This document shows, in pieces, positions 19,921 through 29,629 of a stretch of 64,000 nucleotides of DNA. Made by a program: the position numbers and the translations under genes. Position 1 is the first letter of the stretch. Every line of letters begins with the position of its first letter. Below the pieces are notes generated by a model. That model saw only the letters and a program-made list of their open reading frames with translations. It had not been told where the DNA came from and did not search any database. The stretch spans positions 1-64,000 of the forward strand of contig CALLPC010000005.1 in NCBI GenBank assembly GCA_938015525.1, given 5' to 3'. The DNA comes from an uncultured Dehalococcoidia bacterium (lineage in GTDB: Bacteria > Chloroflexota > Dehalococcoidia > Tepidiformales > Tepidiformaceae).

Positions 19921-20131
19921 CCCGGGCCGCGGCCCCCGCGGGATTTCCCCGATCTCCCTGCGCGGCTCCCCCGACCACCGGGGGTTCTTCGGCGAGGATC
20001 AGGGTTTTCTCCGATACGCCCCCGCGAGGCAGTCCCTAGACTCCTCCCTGTCGCCGGGTTCCCTAAGCGGGCAACCCCAACGGCTCGGCACCTCCCCGCC
20101 GCTGCCGGAGACTACCTGAGGAGTTCGACCT

Positions 20132-20908
20132 GTGAACCAACTGCGCCCCCAGCCCCGGACCTTCCCGGCCCGCCCGACGAACGGCCCGGCCCGCGCCCCG
20201 GCGCCCATCCGCATCCTCCTCGTCGATGACCACGCCGTCATCCGCCAGGCCCTCCGGATGCTCCTCGAGGCGCAGCCCGAACTCGAAGTCGTCGCCGACG
20301 TCGAAAACGGGCGCGAAGCCGTCCAGGCCGTCGAACGCCTCCAGCCCGACGTCGTCCTCATGGACGTCGTGATGCCCGGCCTCAACGGGCTCGAGGCTAC
20401 CCGCCAGATTCGCCGCATCGCCCCTTCCACCCGCGTCGTCATGCTCAGCGGCTTCGTCGATGAGGACCAGCTGCTCGACGCCATCCGTTCCGGCGCTTCC
20501 GGCTACATCATCAAAAAATCCGACGTCTCCGAACTCGTCCTCGCCATCCAGACCGTCCACCGCGGCAACAGCTACTTCTCGAGCGCCCTCTCCGAAGGGT
20601 TCGACCTCGCCGAGGTCCTCTACCAGGCCAAGCGCACCGACCAGCGCAACGGCATGGATACCCTCACCAGCCGCGAGCGCGAAGTCCTCCAGCTCATCGC
20701 GGAGGGGTACACCAACCAGGGCATCGCCAACGAACTCTACATCTCCGTCAAGACGGTCGAAGCCCACAAGGCCCACATCATGGCCAAGCTCCACGCCCGC
20801 AACCGCACCGACCTGATCCGCTACGCCATCCGCAAAGGCATCGTCCGCCTCGAAAGCGTCGACGAGGCCCAGGCCATGCTCGACGACGCCGAGGCCGCCG
20901 CCGGCTGA
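20132..20908 (+). CDS. NarL/LuxR-family response regulator
   Basis: REC: ILLVDDHAVIRQALRMLL, DVVLMDVVMPGLNGLEATRQI; HTH: LTSREREVLQLIAEGYTNQGIANELYISVKTVEAHKAHIMAKL. Confidence 0.95.
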   Translation: MNQLRPQPRTFPARPTNGPARAPAPIRILLVDDHAVIRQALRMLLEAQPELEVVADVENGREAVQAVERLQPDVVLMDVVMPGLNGLEATRQIRRIAPSTRVVMLSGFVDEDQLLDAIRSGASGYIIKKSDVSELVLAIQTVHRGNSYFSSALSEGFDLAEVLYQAKRTDQRNGMDTLTSREREVLQLIAEGYTNQGIANELYISVKTVEAHKAHIMAKLHARNRTDLIRYAIRKGIVRLESVDEAQAMLDDAEAAAG

Positions 20909-20951
20909 GCTGCACTCCGGCGGCCGTCCGCCGCACCCCCGCGAACGAACG

Positions 20952-20980
20952 AAAGGGGCCGGTCTGCCGGCCCCTTCGCC
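20952..20980. terminator. strong hairpin between convergent genes
   Basis: GAAAGGGGCCGG-tct-GCCGGCCCCTTC. Confidence 0.6.
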
Positions 20981-21003
20981 GTCTCCCGGGCCCGCCGGCG
21001 GGT

Positions 21004-23166
21004 TCAGCCCATCCCGGCGAGCCGTTTCCGCTTCTGCGCCACGTAGTCCACCAGGATGTACTCGCCCAGCCTGTCCGGCGTCGTATAGAACACCCGCCCC
21101 TTGTTGATCCGGGCTACCTGGTTCACGAACTCCTTCAGATAGTAGTTCCGGTCCAGCATGAACGTATTTATCGTGATGCGCTTCTGCGTGCAGCGCTTCA
21201 CCTCTTTCAGCGTCTCCCGGATCGTGATGGGGCTCGGCGGATAGGCGAAGTAGGACCGCCCCCGCTCCAGGTGGGCCGTCGGCTCCCCGTCCGAGATCAT
21301 GATGATCTGTCGCGTCCCCTGCGTGTGCTTCGCCAGCAGCCGCTGGGCGATCATCAGCGCATGGTGCATGTTCGTGCCCAGCACCGATTCGTCCCAGCGC
21401 ACGTACGGCAGCTCCTCCGTCTTCAGCTCCCGGGCGTAGGCGCTGAACCCGATGATGTACAGGCTGTCCCGCTGGTACTGCGACGAAATCAGGTTGTTCA
21501 GCGCCATCGCCACCTTCTTCGCCGCCTGGAACGAACCCCGCAGCGCCATCGACCAGCTCAAGTCGAGCATGATCACCGTCGCGGTCTGCGTCAGCAGCTC
21601 CGTCCGCGCCACCTCGAAGTCATCCGGCTTGAGCCGCAGCGGCGTGCCCGGCCCCTCCCGGTACATCGCGTTCATCATCGTCTTCTGGATATCCAGGTAG
21701 AACGGGTCACCGAACTCGTACGGCTTCGTCGCATCCGTCCGCTCGCCGCCGGTGCCCGTCTCCCGCACCTCGTGCTTGCCGAACGTGTCCGCCTTGAGCT
21801 GCCGATAGATCTCCACCAGCGCCCGCTGGCCGATCTTCCGCGTCCCGCGCGGGGTCAGCTCCCACTGGTTCCCCTTCTTCCGGATGTAGCCGGCTTCTTC
21901 GAGGATCTCGAGGAACTGCTTCAGCTGCTCGAGCGTCTCGCGCGCTTCCGGCCCCAGCAGCTCTTCCAGCTTCTCTGCATCGATGTCCTCGATGTCGCCG
22001 CCGTACTGCGTCCGCTCGATCTGCCGCTCCAGCTCGTCGATCGACTGCATCTGGTCCATCAGCCGCATGGCCGACTGCAGGTCGAGCTCCTCCTCGCCCC
22101 GGAACGGGTACTGGTTCCGGAGGTCCCGCATCGGGTACAGGTACTCCAGGTTCTGGGCCAGCTCGTTGAGCGCCTGCTGCAGTTCCGGGTCACCCACCTT
22201 GTCGGCGAGCAGGTCCTGCAGCTGCTGGCGAAGGTCCCCCGGCAGCGAATCGAGCAGCGATTGCATCTGCCCCATCTGGTGCTGCATCTGGCGGATGAGG
22301 TCATCGAGCGATTGCGGCGGATTGTCGCCGAACAGGTCGCCGTATTTCTCCATGAACTGTTCGAAGTTCGGCTCCCGGCCCGCCATCCGGTCCTGCAGCA
22401 TCTGGTTCAGGTCGCGGACCATCTCCTTCATCCGCTGCAGGTCCTCGGGGGACATGTTCGCGATCTGGTCGTAGAGGTTCTTGAAGAAGGTATCGAGCAT
22501 CGCCTTCTTCAAGGATTCCAACAGCTCGTTGAACTTCTGCTGCGCCTCCGGGTCCATGAACTCGTAGTTCTGGAGCTGGCGCACCTGCCCGGCCACGTCC
22601 TGCGGCAGGTTCTGGAGGAACTCCTTCTTCCGATTCGCGATGTTCCGCAGCATCTCGGCGAACTCGCGCGGGGGCGTCGGCTGGCTGCCCGCCTGCCCCT
22701 CCGCCGCCTCCTGGCCGGCCTCGCCCCGTTCCGCCCCCTGGCGGCCCTGCGGCCGGTTCGCCTGCGCACCCTGCGGTTCGCTGCCCTGCGGCTCCTGCTG
22801 CCCGGCCTCGCCCTGCGGCTCGCCGCCCGCGCGCTCCGCCTCCTCCAGCCGGCGCTCCAGCGTGTTCCGCTCCAGGTCGAGAATCTCGTCCAGCTGCCGC
22901 TTCAGGTCATCGAAAATCGACGAGAGGTTGAAGCGGTCCAGCTGCTGCCGCCGCTGCTGGCGGAGCTGCTGGAGCAGGTCCCGCAGCCCCTGCATCCGCT
23001 GGCCCATCGGGTTCCGCATACCGCGCTGCATCAGGTTCCGCAGCGCGTGCTGCAGGTCCCCGAAATTCATCAGGTCATCCGTAATGTTGTCCAGGACCTG
23101 GTCCGGGTCGAGCGCCGGCACCTCCTGCGTCCCATCCCACATCGAATAGCGGTAGCGCATCGCCAT
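21004..23166 (-). CDS. VWA domain-containing protein with long Gln-rich N-terminal region
   Basis: VIMLDLSWSMALRG MIDAS motif, GTNMHHALMIAQRLL, IIMISDGEPTAH; Q/E/R-rich coiled region. Confidence 0.88.
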   Translation of the reverse strand: MAMRYRYSMWDGTQEVPALDPDQVLDNITDDLMNFGDLQHALRNLMQRGMRNPMGQRMQGLRDLLQQLRQQRRQQLDRFNLSSIFDDLKRQLDEILDLERNTLERRLEEAERAGGEPQGEAGQQEPQGSEPQGAQANRPQGRQGAERGEAGQEAAEGQAGSQPTPPREFAEMLRNIANRKKEFLQNLPQDVAGQVRQLQNYEFMDPEAQQKFNELLESLKKAMLDTFFKNLYDQIANMSPEDLQRMKEMVRDLNQMLQDRMAGREPNFEQFMEKYGDLFGDNPPQSLDDLIRQMQHQMGQMQSLLDSLPGDLRQQLQDLLADKVGDPELQQALNELAQNLEYLYPMRDLRNQYPFRGEEELDLQSAMRLMDQMQSIDELERQIERTQYGGDIEDIDAEKLEELLGPEARETLEQLKQFLEILEEAGYIRKKGNQWELTPRGTRKIGQRALVEIYRQLKADTFGKHEVRETGTGGERTDATKPYEFGDPFYLDIQKTMMNAMYREGPGTPLRLKPDDFEVARTELLTQTATVIMLDLSWSMALRGSFQAAKKVAMALNNLISSQYQRDSLYIIGFSAYARELKTEELPYVRWDESVLGTNMHHALMIAQRLLAKHTQGTRQIIMISDGEPTAHLERGRSYFAYPPSPITIRETLKEVKRCTQKRITINTFMLDRNYYLKEFVNQVARINKGRVFYTTPDRLGEYILVDYVAQKRKRLAGMG

Positions 23167-23244
23167 CGGTCCAACCCTCCCGCACGGAGAACCACGCCGT
23201 GCCCCACGAGCGTAACGGAATCGCCGGGGGTTGTCAGTCGGGGC

Positions 23245-23883
23245 TCACCCCGCCCGGCGGGGCACCCCGAGCCGCTCCATCACCGTATCGAACACCGCCG
23301 CGTCCTGCGCCCCGGACATCGCGAACCGTTCGCCGAAGACGAACGTCGGCACCCCGCTCACGCCGGCTTCCCGGGTCCAGCCGACCGCCTCGAGTACCCG
23401 CGGCCGGTAGACGTGCGCCTCCAGCGCCTCCCGGAGGGCTGCGACGTCCAGGCCAGCCCGCTCCCCGGCCCGGAGGAGCACCTCCACCTTGCCGATATCC
23501 TCGAGCTCCGTGAAGTAGGCCCGGAACACCTCCCGCGCGTACTCCCGCGCCCGCCCCGCCTCCTGGGCGAACTCCGCCCCTTCGTGTGCGAGCACGGAGT
23601 TCGACGTCCACTCCCGGCCCCGGGTGAACCGGATGCCCGCCGCCTCGGCCCGCAGCTCCATCGCCGTCGGCGGGTCCCCGGGCCGGGTCATCGGCCGCCG
23701 GGGTTTCCCCTCGGGGGGCGTCGCCGGGTCCAGCAAATACGGCACGTGCCGCACGTCCACCTCGTACTCCCGCTCCACCCGCGCGATCTCTACCAGCCCG
23801 AGGTAGCACCACGGGCAGACGAAATCGGAAATCATGAGGACCTGCATCGGCCCGGCGGCGGCTTCGGCGCTCATCGCCGGCAC
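23245..23883 (-). CDS. DsbA-family (FrnE-like) oxidoreductase
   Basis: ISDFVCPWCYLG (CPWC), GVSGVPTFVFGERFAMSGAQ. Confidence 0.92.
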   Translation of the reverse strand: MPAMSAEAAAGPMQVLMISDFVCPWCYLGLVEIARVEREYEVDVRHVPYLLDPATPPEGKPRRPMTRPGDPPTAMELRAEAAGIRFTRGREWTSNSVLAHEGAEFAQEAGRAREYAREVFRAYFTELEDIGKVEVLLRAGERAGLDVAALREALEAHVYRPRVLEAVGWTREAGVSGVPTFVFGERFAMSGAQDAAVFDTVMERLGVPRRAG

Positions 23884-23954
23884 GATACGCCCCTCGACAA
23901 CCCCCGCGCAATCCGCTTCACTCCCCGCACTATCCCCTCCCTGGGGGCCCGCCC

Positions 23955-24752
23955 GTGCCGTACACCTGCCTCCGCCTCGATGTCGCCGACGACGTGGCCA
24001 CCGTCACCCTCGACCGGCCCGGAAAGCTCAATGCGCTCGACCGGACGCTCCAGCAGGAGCTCCTCGACGTCTGCCACCGGCTGAAACACGACGACGGCGT
24101 CCGCGCCGTCATCGTCACCGGTGCGGGGCGCGGGTTCTGCTCCGGCGCCGACCTCTCCGGGCCCCTGCCCGAACCGCCCGAACGCCTCCCGTGGCAGCAG
24201 CTGACCGACGAGGACAGCTGGGTCGGCCGCCAGGCCCGTGCCGTCGCGACCATCGACAAGCCGACCATCGCCGCAGTCAACGGCATCGCCGCGGGGGCCG
24301 GCTTCTCCCTCGCCCTCGCCTGCGATATCCGCATCGGCAGCGAGCAGGCCCGCTTCAAGTCCGTCTTCATCGAGCGGAACCTCTCGCCCGATTCCGGCAT
24401 GAGCTACTTCCTCCCGCGCATCGTCGGCCAGGGGAACGCCCTCGACATCATCCTCACCAGCCGCGTCGTCGAGGCCGAGGAGGCGCTCCGCATCGGGCTC
24501 CTCCAGCGGCTCGTCCCCCACGACCGCCTGCTCGAGGAGGCGCGCACCATCGCCCGGCAGGTGGCCGCCCACCCGCCGATCGCTGCCATCATGTCCCGGC
24601 GCGTCGTCCAGCGCGCGTGGGAGAACGACCTCGACGCCCAGCTCCGCGAGGAGATCCACGCCATCGCCATCTGCCGGCGCGCCGTAAACGACGCCCGCGA
24701 GCAGCGGCAGGCGTTCCTCGAGAAGCGCCCGCCGCGCTTCACCGGCAGCTGA
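23955..24752 (+). CDS. enoyl-CoA hydratase/isomerase family protein
   Basis: VTLDRPGKLNALD, VTGAGRGFCSGADL, NGIAAGAGFSLALACDIRI. Confidence 0.93.
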   Translation: MPYTCLRLDVADDVATVTLDRPGKLNALDRTLQQELLDVCHRLKHDDGVRAVIVTGAGRGFCSGADLSGPLPEPPERLPWQQLTDEDSWVGRQARAVATIDKPTIAAVNGIAAGAGFSLALACDIRIGSEQARFKSVFIERNLSPDSGMSYFLPRIVGQGNALDIILTSRVVEAEEALRIGLLQRLVPHDRLLEEARTIARQVAAHPPIAAIMSRRVVQRAWENDLDAQLREEIHAIAICRRAVNDAREQRQAFLEKRPPRFTGS

Positions 24753-24796
24753 TGACCGCGGGGGTACGCTCCCGCCCGCGGCGCCGGCCCGGCCGC

Positions 24797-26383
24797 TCAG
24801 TTCACCCGCCGCTCCTTGCCCGCCCAGTACCGTTCGCGGATGAGGAACTTCTGCAGCTTGCCGGTGGCCGTCCGCGGCAGGCTGTCGACGAAGTCCACCC
24901 CCGTCGGGCACTTGAAGTGCGCCAGGTGCTCCCGGCAGAAGGCGATGATCTCCTCCTCCGTGGCCGTCATCCCCGGCCGCAGCACCACGAGCGCCCGCGG
25001 CGTCTCGCCCCACTTCTCGCTCGGCACCCCGATCACTGCACACTCGAGCACCGCCGGGTGCTTGTAGAGCGCATCCTCCACCTCGGCCGACGAGATGTTC
25101 TCCCCGCCCGAGATGATCACGTCTTTCTTCCGGTCGACGATGTTGATGTTGCCGAACTGGTCCCACGTCGCCAGGTCGCCGGTGTGGAAGTAGCCGTCGT
25201 AAATCGCCTTCGCCGTCTCCTCCGGCTGCTCCCAGTACCCCTTCAGCACCACGTTGGACCGCGCGCACACTTCGCCGATCGTCCGGTCGTCCTTCGGGAC
25301 GGGGGTGCCGTTCTCATCGAGCACCTGGATCTCCACCCCGATCGCCTCGACCCCGGCGCGCGCCCGGCGCTGGTAGTTCTGCCCGTCCGGGTTGTGGTAA
25401 TCGGGCGTGCTGACGGTCAGGATCGGCGACGTCTCCGTCAGCCCGTAAATCTGGATGAACTCCCAGCCGAGCTCCTTCTCCAGCCGTTCGATGAATGCCG
25501 CCGGCGGCGGCGCCCCGGCAACGACGAACCGCGGCCGCGTCGTGATGGTGTACTTCTCCCGGTCCGGGAACGCCAGGATCGTGTTCAGCACGGCAGGCGC
25601 CATGCAGGCGAACGTAATCTTTTCGTCCTGGATGAGCCGGAAGATATCGGCGCCGACCACCGCGCGCAGGACGACGTGCGTCGCGCCCATCGCCGTGATC
25701 GCGAACGGCCCGCCCCAGCCATTCGCATGGAACATCGGGAGCGTCCAGAGCTCCCGGTCCTCGTGGCGCACCCGCAGGTGGGCGATGAAGTTGTAGGCGT
25801 TGATGTAGACGTTCCGGTGGGTCAGCATCACCCCTTTCGGCCGGGCCGTCGTCCCCGAGGTGTAGTTGATCGACGTCACGTCGTTCTCGTCCTGCTCCAC
25901 TGGCGGCGTCGGCGCCGCCGGCTGCCGGCCCACCAGCCCGTCCCAGTCGACCCAGCCGGCCGGCGTCTGCTTCGGCGCCCGGGGGTCCGCGACGATGAAG
26001 TGCTCCACCGTCCGAAGGTTCGGCCGGATGTCGTCGATCACGTGCGTGTAGTCATAATCGACGAGCACCACCTTCACGCCCGCGTGGTTGATGATGTACT
26101 CGTGGTCTGACGCGACCAGCCGGTAGTTGAGCGGCACGAGAATCGCCCCGATCTGCGTCACGCCGTAGTAGCTCTCGAGGAAGTAGTGGCTGTTCGGGCT
26201 CAGGATGCAAACGCGGTCGCCCTTCCGCACCCCGAGTTCGAGCAGCGCGTGCCCCAGCTGATTGCACCGGGCCTGGTAATCGGCGTACGTCATCCGCAGG
26301 TCGCCGTCGACGATCGCTTCCTTGTTCGGGTAGAGCTTCGCCGCCCGGCGCAGGAAATCGTTGAGCAGCAGCGGTACTTCCAT
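24797..26383 (-). CDS. acyl-CoA synthetase (AMP-forming), medium/long-chain fatty acid-CoA ligase-like
   Basis: SINYTSGTTARPKGVMLTHRN, YGLTETSP, GYFHTGDLATWD, PRTATGKLQKFLIR. Confidence 0.95.
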   Translation of the reverse strand: MEVPLLLNDFLRRAAKLYPNKEAIVDGDLRMTYADYQARCNQLGHALLELGVRKGDRVCILSPNSHYFLESYYGVTQIGAILVPLNYRLVASDHEYIINHAGVKVVLVDYDYTHVIDDIRPNLRTVEHFIVADPRAPKQTPAGWVDWDGLVGRQPAAPTPPVEQDENDVTSINYTSGTTARPKGVMLTHRNVYINAYNFIAHLRVRHEDRELWTLPMFHANGWGGPFAITAMGATHVVLRAVVGADIFRLIQDEKITFACMAPAVLNTILAFPDREKYTITTRPRFVVAGAPPPAAFIERLEKELGWEFIQIYGLTETSPILTVSTPDYHNPDGQNYQRRARAGVEAIGVEIQVLDENGTPVPKDDRTIGEVCARSNVVLKGYWEQPEETAKAIYDGYFHTGDLATWDQFGNINIVDRKKDVIISGGENISSAEVEDALYKHPAVLECAVIGVPSEKWGETPRALVVLRPGMTATEEEIIAFCREHLAHFKCPTGVDFVDSLPRTATGKLQKFLIRERYWAGKERRVN

Positions 26384-26419
26384 CGACCCGGTCTCCCGTG
26401 CGAAATGTGCCCGCGGATT

Positions 26420-27534
26420 CTAGCCGATCTCGCACCCGGGACGCGCCGGCGGCGGCTCCACCGCGTTCGTACCGAGCACCGTCACGTGCCCCAGCTTCCG
26501 GCCGGGCCGCGGCGCCTTCCCGTACCGGTGGACGAACACCCGGCCCGGGTACGCCCGCTCGAGCGCTGCCAGCGCCGCCTCGTCGATATCGCCGATCAGG
26601 TTCAGCATCGTCGCTGCCTCGCGGAGCTCCGTCGGCCCCGGCGGCTGCCCCGCGACGACCCGGACCAGCTGCCCGAACTGGCTCGTCGCGCACGCTTCGA
26701 TCGTCAGGTGCCCGGAGTTGTGCGGCCTGGCCGCGACCTCGTTCACCAGCACCCTCCCGTCCGGGAGCAGGTAGCACTCGAGGCAGGCGATGCCGACCAG
26801 CCCGGCTCCCTCGGCGAACCGCCGGGCAAACTCCCGCGCGGCCGCTGCCGACGCCGCCGGGATGCCGGCCGGCGCGCTCGAGACCCGCAGGATGCCCCCG
26901 CGGTGCACGTTTCGGATCGGCGCGTAGAACGCCAGCTCGCCGCCCGCGCCGCGGCAGACGATGACCGAGAACTCGGCCGCGAACTCCACCCGCTCTTCGA
27001 TGACGCAGCATCCCCCGCCTATCGACTCCCACGCCGCCGGCAGCTCCGCCGGCTCCGCCGCCCACGCCTGCCCGCGCCCGTCGTAGCCGCCCGTCGCCCG
27101 TTTCACCACCACCGGGAACGTCAGCTCCCGCCCGGCCGCCGCCAGCTCCGCCTCCGTCGCCGCCACCCGGTGGACCGGCACGGCGATCCCCAGCGCCACG
27201 GTGAGCGCCCGCTGCTTCGCCCGGTCCTGCGTGGTCAGCACCAGCCCCGCGGGCGGATAGAGCGGGACCCGGGCGGCCACCGCCTCCAGCAGCCCGGCGG
27301 GCAGCGTCTCCGTCTCGACCGTCGCCGCCGCGACCTGCGCAGCGAACCTGGCCACGACTTCCGGGTCGTCGAACCTGCCCGCTACCAGCACGTCTGCCGC
27401 CGCCGATACCGGCGCGTCGCCCGTCTCTGCGAGCGCAACCGTCCGGTAGCCCAGCTCGCGGGCCGCCTCTGCCAGCATCAGCCCCAGCTGGCCGCCGCCG
27501 ATGATGCCGATGGCCGAGCCCGGCGGGAGCGGCG

Positions 27535-27538
<4 letters not shown>
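26420..27538 (-). CDS. purK: 5-(carboxyamino)imidazole ribonucleotide synthase
   Basis: [60 protein letters not shown]. Confidence 0.95.
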
Positions 27539-28026
<488 letters not shown>

Positions 28027-28051
28027 GGCCAGATTGTACGGCGCCGGGAGC

Positions 28052-28711
28052 CTACGGGCGGCGGCCCCTCGCGTGCTCCTCGAGGGCCCGGAACAGCTGG
28101 ACCACCCCCGTCGTCGGCACCGTGATGAACGGCGGGGCGCCGGTCTCTCGCCGCCGGTACAGGTCACTCGTCTTCCGGTACAGGTCACTCGTCTTGTGGG
28201 GGAGCGGCGTGCCCGCCCAGGCCAGCACGACGTCCGCCCACGCCCGGTCTGCCCGGGCATCGCCCTCCGTCACCCGCGACTCCCCCTCGACGAATCGGAG
28301 TTCCGGGCCGCCGGCCTGCCGCGCGAGCCGCTCCGCCTCCTGGCGCGCCGCCGGGCTCCCGCCGAGCACCACCACCCGCCGGACGTCCGCATCACGGCAG
28401 GCTGCCGCAGCCGCGCGGGCCGCCTGGAGCGCGTTCGAGCCGCCGCACCCGGCGCACCGCTCCCGGCTCGTCAGCACGCACGGCCGGCCGGTAGCCTCTG
28501 CCGCGGCCCGGCAGGCCGCCGCCCCGCACCACCCGGCCACCGCCGCCCAGACCGCCTCCCGCGCACGGCCCCGCTTCGTCACCGCCATCCGCGCCTTCTT
28601 CCCGGTGGTCAGCCCCGCCGCCACGAGCGCAGCCCGCGCGGCGGCCAGCCCCGCGGCATCGCGCAGCCCCTCCCCCCGCAGCCAGTCGTCGATGACGAAA
28701 TCGGCGCCCAC
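28052..28711 (-). CDS. DUF2325-like protein with in-frame TSDLYRK duplication
   Basis: [20 protein letters not shown]...[30 protein letters not shown]. Confidence 0.4.
   Translation of the reverse strand: MGADFVIDDWLRGEGLRDAAGLAAARAALVAAGLTTGKKARMAVTKRGRAREAVWAAVAGWCGAAACRAAAEATGRPCVLTSRERCAGCGGSNALQAARAAAAACRDADVRRVVVLGGSPAARQEAERLARQAGGPELRFVEGESRVTEGDARADRAWADVVLAWAGTPLPHKTSDLYRKTSDLYRRRETGAPPFITVPTTGVVQLFRALEEHARGRRP
28154..28195. repeat. exact 21-bp tandem duplication (ccggtacaggtcactcgtctt x2)
   Basis: Two identical adjacent 21-nt copies, in frame inside the 28052-28711 CDS. Confidence 0.97.
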
Positions 28712-28764
28712 CCGCCCATTCTCGCAGGGAGCGCCGACACCCGATGTCGCCCGGGCGGGCTTCG

Positions 28765-29199
28765 TCACTGCGCGGTGAACGTCACCCGTTCGCCATTCAC
28801 CACCACCGTGTACTGCCGCCCCGGTACGAAATCGGACCCGAGGTCCACCACCGACTCGTGCGTGCCGTACACCGCCGTGCAGGCCACCTCGTCGCTGTCC
28901 GGCACCCGGTTCGTCACCCGGATCGTGACCTCCGTCCCGCTCCGGCCCGTAATCTCCCAGGCTTCGAACTTCGCACACCCGCTCGGCAGCCCGCTCACGA
29001 TGCGCACCGCGTACGACGGCGGCGCCGACTCCCGCACGACCACATCGAGTTCGTCGATGGGGGCGTCCACCACCTTCGTCGGATAGCCGTCGCGCGGGCG
29101 GCCGCCGGTCGAACCGGGATCGTCCATGCAGGCCGCGGCCGTCGCCGCCGCCAGCACCGGGACGACGAGGAGGAGAAGGAAACGTCGTGTCTTGCTCAT
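28765..29199 (-). CDS. putative lipoprotein
   Basis: Signal peptide MSKTRRFLLLLVVPVLAAATAAAC with terminal lipobox Cys. Confidence 0.65.
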   Translation of the reverse strand: MSKTRRFLLLLVVPVLAAATAAACMDDPGSTGGRPRDGYPTKVVDAPIDELDVVVRESAPPSYAVRIVSGLPSGCAKFEAWEITGRSGTEVTIRVTNRVPDSDEVACTAVYGTHESVVDLGSDFVPGRQYTVVVNGERVTFTAQ

Positions 29200-29256
29200 G
29201 CCGTTGGAGACGCCCGGCGGCCCGCGAAAGTTCCCGGCAGGCGCCCCGCCCGGTAG

Positions 29257-29272
29257 CTTACCGCGCGGTAAG
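29257..29272. promoter_or_regulatory. 16-bp perfect palindrome CTTACCGCGCGGTAAG upstream of ferredoxin
   Basis: Perfect inverted repeat; TetR-like operator form. Confidence 0.55.
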
Positions 29273-29334
29273 CCGCTATGCTTCGCCCCCGGGCGGCCTT
29301 CACCGCCAGACACCCCAGCCCTGGAGAGCTTCCC

Positions 29335-29529
29335 GTGAAAGTGCGCGTCAAAGCTGACATGTGCGAAGGGCACGGCAAGTGCGAAAAGACCGCGCCCGAG
29401 ATCTTCAAACTCGGCGACGATGACGTTTCCATCGTCCTGATCGAAGGCGACCTCCCCAAAGAGCTCGAAGAGAAGGCCGAGCGCGCCTACCGCCTCTGCC
29501 CCCGCCAGGCCATCGAGCTCATCCCCTGA
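29335..29529 (+). CDS. small ferredoxin (3Fe-4S type)
   Basis: 64 aa; MCEGHGKCEKTAPEIF...CPRQAI (C-x5-C...CP). Confidence 0.9.
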   Translation: MKVRVKADMCEGHGKCEKTAPEIFKLGDDDVSIVLIEGDLPKELEEKAERAYRLCPRQAIELIP

Positions 29530-29539
29530 CCGTATTTTC

Positions 29540-29556
29540 GTAAACGATCGTTCACC
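29540..29556. promoter_or_regulatory. palindromic operator-like site GTAAACGATCGTTCAC
   Basis: AACGATCGTT 10-bp palindrome upstream of the first P450. Confidence 0.45.
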
Positions 29557-29629
29557 TTTCCCGGCCGGTAAGCTACCATCCCGCCACCGATACCCCAGGG
29601 AGACCGGGCCATGCCCCCGGAGGAGAGCC

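Noticed and set aside
21271-24084. 937-aa plus-strand ORF
   Set aside because: Shadow of the VWA and DsbA genes; RL/LQ/HR-rich composition without domains.
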